Source: Sporomusa silvacetica DSM 10669 (lineage in GTDB: Bacteria > Bacillota > Negativicutes > Sporomusales > Sporomusaceae). Taken from it: a DNA stretch of 7,319 nucleotides. The stretch spans positions 1 through 7,319 of the forward strand of contig NZ_LSLK01000045.1 in assembly GCF_002257705.1 (NCBI RefSeq). Direction: 5' to 3'. Made by a program: the position numbers and the translations under genes. Positions 1 to 5,876 of this stretch are shown here, in pieces; position 1 is the stretch's first letter; every line of letters starts with the position of its first letter. The notes beneath the pieces were generated by a model. The model was not told the DNA's origin. It saw nothing but the letters and a program-made list of their open reading frames with translations, and searched no databases.

Positions 1-48
1 ATCATGACGCCCATGGAATTCCACGAACAGTACGCGAAAGCTGCATAA
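1..48 (+). CDS. C-terminal end of an IS3-family transposase (OrfB), partial
   Basis: The first 16 codons, open from the window edge, read IMTPMEFHEQYAKAA and then stop at TAA 46-48. The pattern (Y/M)-(L/M)TP-x-EF-x-x-x-Y is how many IS3-family OrfB integrases (DDE, rve-type) end, just past the catalytic core. Only 15 residues are visible, so the family call also leans on the IS3-like terminal sequence about 55 bases downstream. The catalytic residues and OrfA would lie left of the window, so intactness cannot be judged. The alternative is an unrelated gene tail. Confidence 0.5.
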   Translation: MMTPMEFHEQYAKAA

Positions 49-81
49 AAATTGCTGCCCACCATATCGGCAGGCAGCAAT
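45..81 (-). terminator. Intrinsic terminator, best read leftward (doxX direction)
   Basis: A perfect 9-bp inverted repeat, ATTGCTGCC (51-59) and GGCAGCAAT (73-81), encloses a 13-nt loop. Read on the minus strand the stem runs straight into TTTTTAT (51 down to 45), the classic terminator layout, and would end transcripts from doxX. Read rightward the next T-run is about 15 bases away, so it is weaker as a terminator for the transposase. It lies inside the IS end, so doxX may have borrowed it after the insertion. Confidence 0.65.
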
Positions 82-208
82 CCACTTCTTCTATTTTTTC
101 TTTGTCCTCTTGACGGGTAGCACAGCATCTCACCGAGCGGCAATTTCTCTGCACACTAATCATCTGCCCAGAAAATGTAGTCGTACGTTCTTAGTAGCTT
201 TCTATACA

Positions 209-682
209 TCAATATTTAGCCATTATTTGCAGTTCTTTATCGACGAGCTCATTCCTTTGCAGATATTCATCAAGACTGTATTTTCCCGGACCAACAAAAA
301 GTGCTGCCAAAAAACTAAATCCATCCTCTAGGGATTGAGATGCCTTCATTAAACCTTTTCCGTCACCTATCTGACTGATAAAGGCGACACTTAAATTTAC
401 AACAAGTAGCAAGCAAGCCAGTCGATAAAACAAGCCTAATACAATGAGCAACCCGCCAAAAAACTCAGCAAAACCACTCATAAATCCCCAAAATGCAGGC
501 GCGAAATCTATCCCAAATGTCGCCATAGTTTTACCCAGCGCAGTCCATTTCTCTATCCCGCCAAAAATCTTGGGAAATCCATGCCACATAAACATGCCGC
601 CAATTCCTAGACGAAAGAACAATAGCCCGATGTCCTGATAAGATTTCATCAGTTGATTAAAATCAACATACAAACTTTTCAT
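209..682 (-). CDS. DoxX family integral membrane protein
   Basis: A 157-aa protein of the DoxX family, a usual length for these small four-helix membrane proteins. RLGIGGMFMWHGFPKIFGG (residues 24-42) is the family signature, a first membrane helix ending in a W-H-G-x-P-K turn. Further hydrophobic segments lie at about 62-83, 85-105 and 118-132, and the short polar C-terminus is probably cytoplasmic. DoxX-like proteins are named after a subunit of an archaeal thiosulfate:quinone oxidoreductase. Most bacterial members have no proven function, and some are linked to quinone or thiol stress. The frame is open 25 codons further upstream, but I choose ATG at 682 because AAGGGGG lies 10 bases before it and the upstream codons overlap the promoter. 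The gene is monocistronic, with its own promoter at 729-757 and a possible terminator at 45-81. Confidence 0.9.
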   Translation of the reverse strand: MKSLYVDFNQLMKSYQDIGLLFFRLGIGGMFMWHGFPKIFGGIEKWTALGKTMATFGIDFAPAFWGFMSGFAEFFGGLLIVLGLFYRLACLLLVVNLSVAFISQIGDGKGLMKASQSLEDGFSFLAALFVGPGKYSLDEYLQRNELVDKELQIMAKY

Positions 683-703
683 ATACTTTAGCCCCCTTGA
701 TAA

Positions 704-741
704 ATAGGTAAATATATCCTTTGGAATAAATATATACCTAT
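704..741. promoter_or_regulatory. Imperfect dyad over the doxX -10 and start site (possible operator)
   Basis: ATAGGTA (704-710) and TACCTAT (735-741) form a perfect 7-bp outer inverted repeat. Inside it, ATATCC (714-719) and GGAATA (723-728) continue a looser symmetry around the central TTT. The element covers the -10 and the expected start of the doxX promoter, where a repressor would block transcription. The DNA is very AT-rich, so part of the symmetry may be chance. No regulator family was recognised from the motif. Confidence 0.35.
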
Positions 742-757
742 AAATAATTATTGTCAA
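729..757 (-). promoter_or_regulatory. Sigma-A type promoter of doxX
   Basis: On the minus strand a perfect -35 TTGACA (757-752) is followed by a 17-base spacer and -10 TATATT (734-729, 5 of 6 matches). Transcription would start near 722, giving a leader of about 40 bases to the ATG at 682. The strength of the match suggests that any control comes from a repressor. Confidence 0.8.
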
Positions 758-815
758 TAGAAATTAATGTTCTAATAATACTAGACTACCTAGTGAAATC
801 CCTGTTGGGCACTCT

Positions 816-1103
816 AACTGTCCACATGAAGATGATATCGAACAATTGCAGATATCAGAAGATCAAGATGCAAAAGTTGGTCATAAGAGTGCGGATACTT
901 CATTTTTTGGATACAAAGCCCATCTGGCCATAAGTGAAGACCGAATTATCACGGCCGCAACTATTACCACCAGCGAAAAAAGTGACGGAAAACAATTACA
1001 GACGTTAATTGAAAAAAGCGTGGCCGCTGGCTTAAAAATTGAAACCATCATTGGTGATACAGTTTATTCGGAAAAAGGGAATATCAAATATATGTTTTCA
1101 TAA
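816..1103 (+). pseudogene. IS1182-family transposase, internal fragment
   Basis: The translation contains DAKVGHKSADTSFFGYKAHL (around 869-928), then IITAATITTSEKSDGKQL and IGDTVYSEKGNIKY (ending near 1089). This is the central DDE region of IS1182-family transposases. The GDTxYSE motif carries the second catalytic aspartate. The first aspartate region and the region of the final glutamate are both missing. Similarity starts at about 816-830 (PHEDDIEQLQ) and ends abruptly before an in-frame TAA at 1101-1103. There is no proper start codon or ribosome binding site. About 90 codons remain of a family usually 450-550 aa long, so this is a dead scrap. I saw no terminal inverted repeats around it. 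Confidence 0.85.
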
Positions 1104-1345
1104 GACCACTATGTATTTGTTAGAAAAATAGTCAGCCTTAAAAAGGTTACCTGTAAGCCAGTGGCTAGTTTTGTAATAAAGTGTCAAATTTAATGAAAAC
1201 TTTACCTAATATAACAATAATCTGAAAAGGATTTTTTTTAGTAATAGAGAATGATATGCATATAAAATAAATGATCATTAGAAGTTAGATGTTGATTCTG
1301 TGATTATTTAACAAAAAAACATTTTATGGAAGGGTGTTATCCTTT

Positions 1346-3022
1346 ATGTCGTTCTTACAATCTTCTCGTGGTAAATTAATTTTTCTGGGGCTAATAGTAA
1401 GTATTATGGTAATTATTAACTCAATCCTTATACTTCAAATTATTTATTCCAATAAACAAGTAAGTAGCTTCTCATACCCAGCGGTATCGTTAAGTAATAA
1501 GATGGTATTAGCAATTACAGAGGTTCAACAATACTTAAGTGATATTAGTGCAACCAGAGCTCAAGATGGTAAAGATGACGGATTTAAGAACGCGGAGGAA
1601 AGCGCTGCCATTTTTAAAGAATCTTTAACAAAATATAAGCTACTCAAACCTGAAAACGGACTAGCTCTGCGGGAGTATGAGAAAGCTTTTGACGAATACT
1701 ATCAATTGGGAAAGAAAATGGCACAGCAATATGTAAGTTACGGGCCCACAGAAGGAAATAAGTTAATGCCGGAATTTGATGCTAAAGCAGAAAAGTTATC
1801 AAAGTTTAGTGAGCAAATCAGAGAAGAAAGCGAAAAGGATATAGCTTCAAACCTAGATAAAGTCGATTTTGAGGTTAAATTGTTATTTGCTCTACTATTA
1901 GCTAGTGGTCTTTTTAGTGTTGCATTATGTGTTATTATCGCTAAAAAAATTATTAGTTCGCTTAGTTTGATAACAAACGGTATTAAAAAAGATGAGAATG
2001 GGTATATCACAATTAATGAAATCTCAATACAATCAAAGGACGAGTTTGGAGAAATTGCACAATCAATTAATACCCTCATAAAACAGGTAAAAGAATTTGT
2101 AAAGCAAGTATCATCATCGACAGGAGAGCTTTCGGCGTCTTCTGAAGAACTTAACGCTAGTGCTGAACAATCAGCCCAGGCTGCAAATCAGGTGGCTCAA
2201 GTCATTGCGGGTATGGCAAGTGGAGCAGAAAAGCAAATGATAGCCGTGGATGCTACTGATTCCATAATAAATAAAATGTCGGAAGGGATTCAGCAGATTG
2301 CTTCTAGCGCAAATACGGTTTCGGGCACTTCAGAAAAATCAGCAGGTTCGGCACAAAAAGGTACTCAGGCGATCGAGACCGCGATTTCTCAGATGGGTAA
2401 TATCGAAAGTACCGTAACTAGATCTGCTCAGGTTGTAACAAAGTTGGGTGAACGTTCACACGAAATAGGTCAAATAGTGGACACCATATCCGGTATCGCA
2501 GAGCAGACTAATTTGCTGGCTCTTAACGCCGCTATTGAAGCTGCTCGCGCTGGTGAACAGGGCCGGGGTTTCGCTGTAGTAGCAGAAGAAGTACGTAAGC
2601 TTGCAGAGCAATCGCAAGAAGCTGCGAAACATATTACTGGGCTAATTACGGAAATCCAAAAAGACACTGAGACAGCGGTAATAGCAATGGAGGAAGGCAC
2701 AAAAGAAGTCGGCATTGGGGCAGCTGTAGTAAACGATGCTGGCCAAGCCTTTGAAGATATTTATAGATCAATTAATAACGTTTCAGCCCAAATGCGAGAG
2801 ATATCCGCTTCTTTACAGCAGATGGCAAATGGTACTCAACAAGTCGTAGAATCCGTGCATGAAATTGATATAATAAGCAAAGATTTCTCAGGACAGGCAC
2901 AAACCGTATCCGCTGCTACGGAAGAACAGTCTGCAACCATCGAGGAAATCGCCGCATCTAGTCAGGCACTTGCCAAGATGGCGGCAGATTTAACTAATGC
3001 GGTTAATACTTTTAAAATGTAG
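1346..3022 (+). CDS. Methyl-accepting chemotaxis protein
   Basis: A 558-aa transmembrane chemoreceptor. TM1 is residues 11-33. An extracytoplasmic, largely helical ligand domain (about 34-177, four-helix-bundle type) follows, with the motif DISATRAQDGKDDGF at 66-80. TM2 is about 178-199, HAMP about 200-252 and the signalling coiled coil about 255-558. The hairpin tip at 381-410 (IAEQTNLLALNAAIEAARAG and on through GRGFA) is the site that contacts CheA and CheW. Glu/Gln- and Ala/Ser-rich stretches at 262-280 and 522-540 are likely methylation helices. There is no C-terminal CheR-tethering pentapeptide. I prefer ATG 1346 to GTG 1334, four codons earlier, because GGAAGGGTG (1328-1336) fits as ribosome binding site for 1346 but overlaps 1334. 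No other chemotaxis gene is nearby, so this is an orphan receptor. The ligand is unknown. Confidence 0.97.
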   Translation: MSFLQSSRGKLIFLGLIVSIMVIINSILILQIIYSNKQVSSFSYPAVSLSNKMVLAITEVQQYLSDISATRAQDGKDDGFKNAEESAAIFKESLTKYKLLKPENGLALREYEKAFDEYYQLGKKMAQQYVSYGPTEGNKLMPEFDAKAEKLSKFSEQIREESEKDIASNLDKVDFEVKLLFALLLASGLFSVALCVIIAKKIISSLSLITNGIKKDENGYITINEISIQSKDEFGEIAQSINTLIKQVKEFVKQVSSSTGELSASSEELNASAEQSAQAANQVAQVIAGMASGAEKQMIAVDATDSIINKMSEGIQQIASSANTVSGTSEKSAGSAQKGTQAIETAISQMGNIESTVTRSAQVVTKLGERSHEIGQIVDTISGIAEQTNLLALNAAIEAARAGEQGRGFAVVAEEVRKLAEQSQEAAKHITGLITEIQKDTETAVIAMEEGTKEVGIGAAVVNDAGQAFEDIYRSINNVSAQMREISASLQQMANGTQQVVESVHEIDIISKDFSGQAQTVSAATEEQSATIEEIAASSQALAKMAADLTNAVNTFKM

Positions 3023-3039
3023 TCAAAGATGCTTTAGCT

Positions 3040-3167
3040 AAATGATTAATAATATCGTCATCGCTAGTATTCTTAAGACGTTGGGTTCTGAATTTGGCAA
3101 GCAGACTTGTATCGGGCAGTTCTTCATCAGGATTAATGCCAATAAGATAGAGTACAAGCTTAACTGT
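3040..3167 (-). pseudogene. Transposase N-terminal scrap (IS1182/DUF772-like)
   Basis: On the minus strand 3167-3012 is open and translates to TVKLVLYLIGINPDEELPDT followed by SLLAKFRTQRLKNTSDDDII. The block G(I/L)NP-(D/E)-(D/E)-x-LPD-x-SLL-x-KFR-x-x-RL is typical of the N-terminal DUF772 region of IS1182-type transposases. Similarity fades after DDDII (about 3060-3040). The open frame runs on into the 3' end of the chemoreceptor gene on the other strand. About 40 codons remain, with no start and no catalytic residues. It lies in opposite orientation to the fragment at 816-1103 and covers a different part of the protein. It probably comes from a different subfamily, so I do not join them. Confidence 0.65.
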
Positions 3168-3412
3168 TTAGGTGTATTTTTAAGCATTATAAAATTTGTA
3201 ACTGCTTGTATATGTTTATGCAATATGGCCCTTATAAGGATAAGGTTTTACCGTTAAATCAGGATGAATTAGCGAATATGGCGGGTATATCAAGAATACA
3301 GACCGCACGGACTTTGCAGAATCTGCGAAAAAATGGAATTGTTTCAACACAAAGAAATAAAATTAAAATTTTAAATGAAAAAGCTTTGGAAAGGCTATGG
3401 CTTGTAGAATAA
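3164..3412 (+). pseudogene. Crp/Fnr-family regulator, C-terminal HTH remnant
   Basis: From about 3186 the frame reads YKICNCLYMFMQYGPYKDK, then LPLNQDELANMAGISRIQTA, then RTLQNLRKNGIVSTQRNKI, ending LNEKALERLWLVE. This is the C-terminal winged helix of Crp/Fnr regulators: the end of the long dimer helix, strand LPL, a helix-turn-helix whose recognition helix is about SRIQTARTLQNLRK, then the wing and final helix. The N-terminal cyclic-nucleotide-binding-type sensor domain (about 140 residues) is absent. An in-frame TAA lies at 3161-3163, and transposase sequence on the other strand begins at once. TTG 3206 or ATG 3212 could start a stand-alone HTH peptide of about 67 aa, but neither has a ribosome binding site. 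I read it as a gene beheaded by IS insertion and deletion. Confidence 0.8.
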
Positions 3413-3475
3413 ATAAATTTTTGTTGTGTATCATTTGATATATATTATTACAGACTTGCAGCTTATAATTAAGTT

Positions 3476-3491
3476 AATCTTGATCAAGATT
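3476..3491. promoter_or_regulatory. Perfect 16-bp palindrome upstream of the TIGR04076-like gene
   Basis: AATCTTGATCAAGATT reads the same on both strands over all 16 bases and lies 45 bases before the ATG at 3537. Its core TTGATCAA has the TTGAT half-site of Fnr-type operators, but without the usual 4-base spacer. TATAAT at 3464-3469 is a plausible -10, although its -35 is poor (TATATT at 3441-3446). A start from it would fall at the left edge of the palindrome, so binding there would more likely repress than activate. A Crp/Fnr HTH remnant lies immediately upstream. The cognate protein is not known. Confidence 0.5.
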
Positions 3492-3536
3492 TTATAGTTG
3501 GCTTAAAGAAATCAGATTGAGGTGAGAGTCTGTCAT

Positions 3537-3878
3537 ATGAAAAAATGCAAAATTACTATTCTTAAAACACATTTTGATGAAGAGCTGGCAAAAGAATATG
3601 GTTGTCAAGGGATAAGTAAATGCCCGTTCCATACGGTAGGACAGGTTTTCTATGCTGATTATGCAAAACCGGAAGGGTTATGTGATGAAGCCTGGAAAGC
3701 GTTTTATCAATATGTGTTTGCCTTGGCACATGGCAGTGAAGTTTTTTATTATGGTGACTGGATTGATAAACCAGGCGTAGCCATATGTAGTTGTAATGAT
3801 GGGTTACGGCCGGTAATTTTCAAAATCGAAAGAACCGATGAAGAAGCAACGATTAACTATAATCCCAATCATAATTGA
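3537..3878 (+). CDS. TIGR04076-like small cysteine-rich protein
   Basis: A 113-aa soluble protein with no signal peptide or membrane segment. It matches my recollection of the TIGR04076 family of anaerobes: MKKCKITILKTHFDEEL at the start, YADYAKPEGLCDEAW (39-53), FALAHGSEVFYYGDWI (61-76) and AICSCNDGLRPVIFK (82-96). Six cysteines (4, 23, 29, 49, 84, 86), including GCQGISKCP and CSC, suggest metal binding or thiol chemistry, but no function is established to my knowledge. The last 17 residues are acidic, then Asn-rich, and probably disordered. The frame also opens at GTG 3522, but that codon lies inside the ribosome binding site GAGGTGAG (3519-3526), so ATG 3537 is the start. The gene is single, with a palindrome before it and a strong terminator 26 bases after it. 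Confidence 0.88.
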   Translation: MKKCKITILKTHFDEELAKEYGCQGISKCPFHTVGQVFYADYAKPEGLCDEAWKAFYQYVFALAHGSEVFYYGDWIDKPGVAICSCNDGLRPVIFKIERTDEEATINYNPNHN

Positions 3879-3904
3879 TGTGCATTAAAATAGAACAGTA
3901 AAAG

Positions 3905-3953
3905 ACGCAAAGTACGTACTGAAAAGCAGTAAAGCTACTTTGCGTTTTTTATT
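3905..3953 (+). terminator. Intrinsic terminator after the TIGR04076-like gene
   Basis: ACGCAAAGTA (3905-3914) pairs perfectly with TACTTTGCGT (3936-3945). An inner stem TACTG (3917-3921) with CAGTA (3927-3931) closes an AAAAG loop. The outer stem ends in GTTTTTTATTT, so the U-tract follows directly. It lies 26 bases after the stop codon at 3878. Confidence 0.93.
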
Positions 3954-4021
3954 TGACTGGATTGTAGTATTAAGTGCGACAGGTGAAAAAAAGAATGACT
4001 CATGATTGATTCGTATATAAA

Positions 4022-4172
4022 ATGAAGTCACCACAACACCATTTAGAGCAAGACCATCGGTTTTATAAACGCAGGCTAAGCCAATGCTGGGAGTTAATAG
4101 TATGAAAACTGCAGAGGAGAAAATTGTGGTATTAAGACTATGCATATGATTAAAAAAGGTCAGGTTATGTAA
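4022..4172 (+). pseudogene. IS6-family transposase C-terminus, broken into three frames
   Basis: Three consecutive pieces in three frames rebuild an IS6-family (IS26/IS240-like) C-terminus. LEQDHRFYKRR is in the frame of 4022, with EQDHR at 4046-4060. AKPMLGVNSMKTAEEKI is in the frame of 4069 (4075-4125). KTMHMIKKGQV is in the frame of 4128 (4134-4166) and is closed by TAA 4170-4172. The family pattern is N-x-(I/V)EQDHRFIKRR...KPMLGFKSF..A...I.GIE.MHMIKKGQ, whose EQDHR carries the catalytic glutamate. At least two indels separate the pieces, and the N-terminal three quarters is absent, so the gene is dead. It starts about 70 bases after the terminator at 3905-3953. No terminal inverted repeat was recognised. 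Confidence 0.85.
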
Positions 4173-4211
4173 TGCATGAGGCAATAGAGGTAGAAAGTTC
4201 GCCGGTTTTGG

Positions 4212-4439
4212 GTGAAATATAACCACCTTGACCAGTTAATAAAAGTGTATACATTGAGACAAAATGGAGTAAAATTGACAATATGCACGATTGAATCTAA
4301 AGGTAGCCCATATCCTTATGGAATATATAAGTGCTATTATAGGAATATACTTTTTATGGATTTACTATCAGGACGGTACAATATCAAGATAAAAGCTGCC
4401 TTAGCTGCAACGAAAGGTTTGCAGGTTGTAATGGTATGA
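4212..4439 (+). CDS. Hypothetical protein, doubtful
   Basis: A 75-codon frame opens at GTG 4212 and stops at TGA 4437-4439. I do not recognise it. The composition is protein-like: a charged, polar N-terminal third, then SPYPYGIYKCYYRNILFMDL (about 31-50) and a basic/alanine stretch KIKAALAATKGLQVVMV at the end. It has no membrane helix, signal peptide or clear domain. The only purine-rich stretch, GAGGTAG (4187-4193), is 18 bases before the GTG, too far to be a good ribosome binding site. An in-frame stop at 4191-4193 rules out a longer start. It follows the IS6 remnant and may be the 3' remainder of a longer gene or a chance frame. Confidence 0.35.
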   Translation: MKYNHLDQLIKVYTLRQNGVKLTICTIESKGSPYPYGIYKCYYRNILFMDLLSGRYNIKIKAALAATKGLQVVMV

Positions 4440-4542
4440 TTTACTCTTGACGAAACCATAATTAATAATTCTGTGGCTGTCGAATTTAAAGACAGTAACA
4501 GACGAATAATACAACAATCAATCCATTAACAATTACATAATG

Positions 4543-4586
4543 ACAGCAAAAAATATTATCACGCTAAGACCGCTCTTTTTTGCTGT
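4543..4586. repeat. Perfect 11-bp inverted repeat, possible cruciform or operator
   Basis: ACAGCAAAAAA (4543-4553) and TTTTTTGCTGT (4576-4586) are exact inverted copies separated by 22 bases. A transcript could form a stem, but the A and U runs face the loop and no U-tract follows, so it is not a standard terminator. It ends 7 bases before the -35 of the EamA-gene promoter, where a regulator could bind or a transcript from upstream could be slowed. Confidence 0.4.
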
Positions 4587-4593
4587 ATAGAGT

Positions 4594-4623
4594 TTGCTTT
4601 GTCTAAGATTGTTGTGATATGCT
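4594..4623 (+). promoter_or_regulatory. Extended -10 promoter of the EamA transporter gene
   Basis: -35 TTGCTT (4594-4599), an 18-base spacer and -10 TATGCT (4618-4623) are preceded by TGA, making the extended -10 motif TGnTATGCT. Transcription would start near 4630, giving a leader of about 25 bases to the ATG at 4656. Confidence 0.6.
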
Positions 4624-4655
4624 AAAAGCTATATATGAAGTCTAAGGAGTTATTC

Positions 4656-5615
4656 ATGCAAAATCCAAGTCTTATGAAAACCTATATCATTTTGTTGTTA
4701 GTCCCTTTGTTTTGGGGTGGCGCATTTGGTACGACGAAGCATGTGCTTACAGAATTGACGCCATTAACAGCATCGGCAATCAGGTTCAGTATAGCAGGCC
4801 TGATTATGCTGCTATGGAGTGTTTGGCTTAAAGAATTAGAATGGTCGTCAATTAGACGGAACTTTTTTAGTTTGTTTGCCTTAGGGGCTACAGGAGTTTT
4901 TTTCTACAACTACTTTTTTGCTACCGGAATGCAGTATACTTCTGCTGTTACAGGATCATTGATAATCGTAGTAAATCCGGTTTTTACGGCGTGCATCGCC
5001 AGTCTTTTTATGGGCGAAGCGGGTAATATACGCACTCTCATGGGGATAATCTTATCTCTTATAGGCGTATCCTTTGTTGTTAGCAAAGGTGATTTTAGTA
5101 TTCTCACTCATATGTCGATTGGGGCGGGGGAGCAATATCTGTTTGGTGCAGTAGCCAGCTGGGTTGCATATACGCTGTTAATAAAGAAAACGACGCGTAC
5201 AATGGGCGCGGGTGTGGTAACGTCGGTCTCTACAATAATTGGCGCAGGGATGCTGCTGGCAGTTTCAGTTTTTACCGAGGGGCCATGGTATAGAGATATA
5301 AGCATATCCACCCAAACGAAGCTTGAACTAGTCTATCTAGCCGTTTTTGCAACCGTTGTGGCCTTCTTATTATTTAATTGGGGGATTCAACGCGTAGGTG
5401 CGACAAAAGCTTCGGCTTATATAAACCTAATGCCTATAAATGCGTTATGGATTGCCGTGCTATTGTACGGTGAAAAAATATCTGCTTATCATGTGATAGG
5501 AATGTCTTTAACCATAGCAGGTGTATTTATTACCACACAAAGTAAAACGAAGATAACAGTAGATTCCCCAAATAGATACGCTCAGCAACAAAAGAAACCA
5601 TTTCAAAAAAACTGA
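4656..5615 (+). CDS. EamA/DMT-superfamily transporter
   Basis: A 319-aa polytopic inner-membrane protein with the ten-helix, two-repeat layout of the drug/metabolite transporter superfamily. The first EamA repeat spans about 9-144, beginning with PLFWGGAFGTTKHVL, with SAIRFSIAG at 40-48 and NPVFTA at 107-112. The second spans about 160-295, with SWVAYTLLIKK near 168-178, KASAYINLMPINALW at 261-275 and GEKIS at 282-286. Relatives export amino acids, metabolites or toxic compounds, but the substrate cannot be read from sequence. The last 25 residues are polar and Gln/Lys-rich, probably a cytoplasmic tail. Another ATG lies 7 codons upstream at 4635. I choose 4656 because AAGGAG (4644-4649) lies 6 bases before it and inside the longer version. 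The gene is alone, with its own promoter. No terminator follows it. Confidence 0.93.
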   Translation: MQNPSLMKTYIILLLVPLFWGGAFGTTKHVLTELTPLTASAIRFSIAGLIMLLWSVWLKELEWSSIRRNFFSLFALGATGVFFYNYFFATGMQYTSAVTGSLIIVVNPVFTACIASLFMGEAGNIRTLMGIILSLIGVSFVVSKGDFSILTHMSIGAGEQYLFGAVASWVAYTLLIKKTTRTMGAGVVTSVSTIIGAGMLLAVSVFTEGPWYRDISISTQTKLELVYLAVFATVVAFLLFNWGIQRVGATKASAYINLMPINALWIAVLLYGEKISAYHVIGMSLTIAGVFITTQSKTKITVDSPNRYAQQQKKPFQKN

Positions 5616-5744
5616 AAAAGAACTAAGATAATGGTACTATCAGGTCGGTCTTAAATTTGCGGCCCCCTTCAAAAATGCGCTCGAACCTTTACACTAGGTA
5701 AAAAAACTTACACTCAAATTGATCAATGAAGCCCTTCCGCCTAA

Positions 5745-5876
5745 TCTCAAAGACGATTTCTCGAACATCGGCATTATCTGCAGTGTATAGTCAAGTGTGA
5801 TCGCTTAGCCACTTTAGGCGAGTGACTGACGGCACTAACGTTATTCCAACAAAATATTGAGAAAGTGAGAAAATAG
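5745..5876 (+). pseudogene. Decayed coding remnant of unknown family
   Basis: The 320-base gap between the EamA gene and the peptidase gene holds no intact gene. One frame reads SQRRFLEHRHYLQCIVKCDR and LATLGE (5745-5822), a TGA at 5823-5825, then LTALTLFQQNIEKVRK and a TAG at 5874-5876. The part after about 5784 looks protein-like on both sides of the single stop, as if one sense codon had mutated. Another frame nearby carries LINEALPPNLKDDFSNIGII (about 5718-5778), so a frameshift between the two is possible. I do not recognise the family. The rest of the gap (5616-5744) shows nothing recognisable apart from AT-rich DNA. Confidence 0.3.

Larger units (their letters stand above)
1..127 (+). 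mobile_element. Right end of an IS3-family insertion sequence
   Basis: After the transposase stop and a hairpin comes TTGTCCTCTTGACGGGTAGC (102-121), running on to ACAGCA at 127. This resembles, from memory, the right inverted repeats of IS3-family elements (TGTCC-x-CTTGACGGG-type ends finishing in CA-3'). I place the element boundary at about 127. The left end is outside the window, so the matching inverted repeat and the target duplication cannot be checked. The element sits about 80 bases beyond the stop codon of doxX, tail to tail with it. Confidence 0.5.

Noticed and set aside
110..331. A 73-codon plus-strand frame across the IS end and the doxX 3' end
   Set aside because: It spans the IS boundary and is antisense to doxX. 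It has no start signals and no recognisable product.
1738..2715. Open minus-strand frames of 113 and 81 codons inside the chemoreceptor gene
   Set aside because: They are shadows of a well-supported gene on the other strand, with low-complexity composition expected from its Ala/Glu/Ser codons.
3885..4226. A 113-codon open frame on the minus strand
   Set aside because: It lies antisense to the IS6 transposase remnant and runs through the strong terminator at 3905-3953. It has no ribosome binding site and no recognisable domain.
4910..5311. Two minus-strand frames within the EamA gene
   Set aside because: They are antisense shadows of a clear membrane transporter, without start signals.
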